Shown one piece after another: positions 6,810 to 7,300 of a stretch of DNA of 7,300 bases. The notes under the pieces were generated by a model, which worked only from the letters and a program-made list of their open reading frames with translations, had not been told where the DNA came from and did not search any database. The translations under genes were made by a program, and so were the position numbers. How positions within the stretch are numbered: the first letter of the stretch is position 1; every line of letters starts with the position of its first letter. Source of the stretch: Oscillospiraceae bacterium (GTDB lineage Bacteria; Bacillota; Clostridia; Oscillospirales; UBA929); the NCBI GenBank assembly GCA_009777685.1, contig WRLJ01000072.1:1-7300 (forward strand), written 5' to 3'.

Positions 6810-7300
6810 ATGGAACGGCATGTATTGTCCGTATTGGTCGATAACTCGGCCGGGGTGCTGGAGCGCGTCGCGGGACTGATTTCGCGCCGCGGCTTTAATA
6901 TCGACTCGCTCAGCGTCGGGGAGACGGGCGACCCGCAGGTATCGCGGATGACCATTCTGCTCACCTGCGACCGCAGAGCGCAGGACCAGATCGTACAGCA
7001 GCTTCGCAAGCAGGTATTCGTGCGTAAAATCCAGATTCTTCCTCCTGAGGCGCGCGTCATGCGCGAATTGCTGTTGCTCAAGGTATCCACCCGCAGTGAA
7101 GGCTCCGCCGCGCCGGGCCGCCGCGCCGAGATTCTGGACATTGCCAACGTGTTCCGCGCGAAGGTCATCGACGTGTCCGTGGACAGCCTGACGCTGGAGA
7201 TCACGGGGGAGACGGAGAAATCGGAGGCGCTGATCCGCATTTTGAGCGAATACGGCATTCTGGAGATCACGCGCACCGGTTCCACGGCGCTGCGACGCGG
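6810..7300 (+). CDS. ilvN: Acetolactate synthase small regulatory subunit (3' end outside window)
   Basis: The frame opens at ATG 6810, with AGGAG (6797-6801) eight bases upstream, and stays open to the window end: 163 codons, nearly the full usual length of 158-175. The product binds the IlvB catalytic subunit, stimulates it, and gives valine feedback inhibition. The N-terminal ACT domain (about 1-78) has LVDNSAGVLERVAGL and RRGFNIDSL, followed by VSRMTI. Asn12, Gly15 and Asn30 correspond to the residues that contact valine in E. coli IlvH, so feedback control is expected. The second domain (about 85-160) starts RELLLLKVS, contains VIDVSVDSLTLEITG, and ends near ILEITRTGSTALRRG, close to the normal C-terminus. 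A slightly longer, Gly/Ala/Pro-containing loop (EGSAAPGRR) joins strands of the second domain. Other branched-chain genes such as ilvC may follow; this is inference. Confidence 0.93.
   Translation, partial: MERHVLSVLVDNSAGVLERVAGLISRRGFNIDSLSVGETGDPQVSRMTILLTCDRRAQDQIVQQLRKQVFVRKIQILPPEARVMRELLLLKVSTRSEGSAAPGRRAEILDIANVFRAKVIDVSVDSLTLEITGETEKSEALIRILSEYGILEITRTGSTALRR

Noticed and set aside
6098..7285. Open frame of 395 codons on the minus strand over ilvB/ilvN
   Set aside because: Antisense to two clear family members, with no family resemblance of its own.

Overview
The window is ordinary, gene-dense, high-GC bacterial chromosome. It looks like a GC-rich member of the Clostridia (Firmicutes); this is inferred from the long clostridial-type PRPP-synthetase-like protein, the DUF2087 neighbour, strong AGGAGG-type ribosome sites, use of GTG and TTG starts, and the style of the acetolactate synthase subunits. 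The exact family cannot be named from the sequence alone. There is no tRNA, rRNA, CRISPR array, insertion sequence or phage gene.

Left part (1-1760, + strand): the 3' end of an rsmA/ksgA-type rRNA methyltransferase gene, whose first 50 bases look like damaged sequence. Next is a ribose-phosphate pyrophosphokinase-like gene whose N-terminal codons are split off by a frameshift, then a small DUF2087 gene. The last two are tightly spaced and end in an A/T-flanked hairpin terminator.

Middle (1740-3707): a monocistronic GTP-type phosphoenolpyruvate carboxykinase gene (pckG) with its own promoter and a GTG start. It ends at a strong hairpin that also terminates the convergent gene on the other strand.

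Right part (3708-7300): a minus-strand GH10 xylanase-type glycosidase without signal peptide. Then come a 227-base divergent control region with a good promoter on each strand and a GC-rich palindrome between them, and the start of a branched-chain amino acid operon on the + strand: ilvB (acetolactate synthase catalytic subunit, TTG start) and ilvN (regulatory subunit, cut by the window edge).

The genes cover ribosome maturation, nucleotide precursor supply, the PEP/oxaloacetate node, intracellular hemicellulose oligomer breakdown and valine/leucine/isoleucine synthesis. They do not form one pathway. I found no convincing previously undescribed system. The points most worth checking are the frameshift in the PRPP-synthetase-like gene, the low-complexity left edge, the Trp-to-Phe change in the acetolactate synthase active-site entrance, and the divergent ilvB/xylanase control region.
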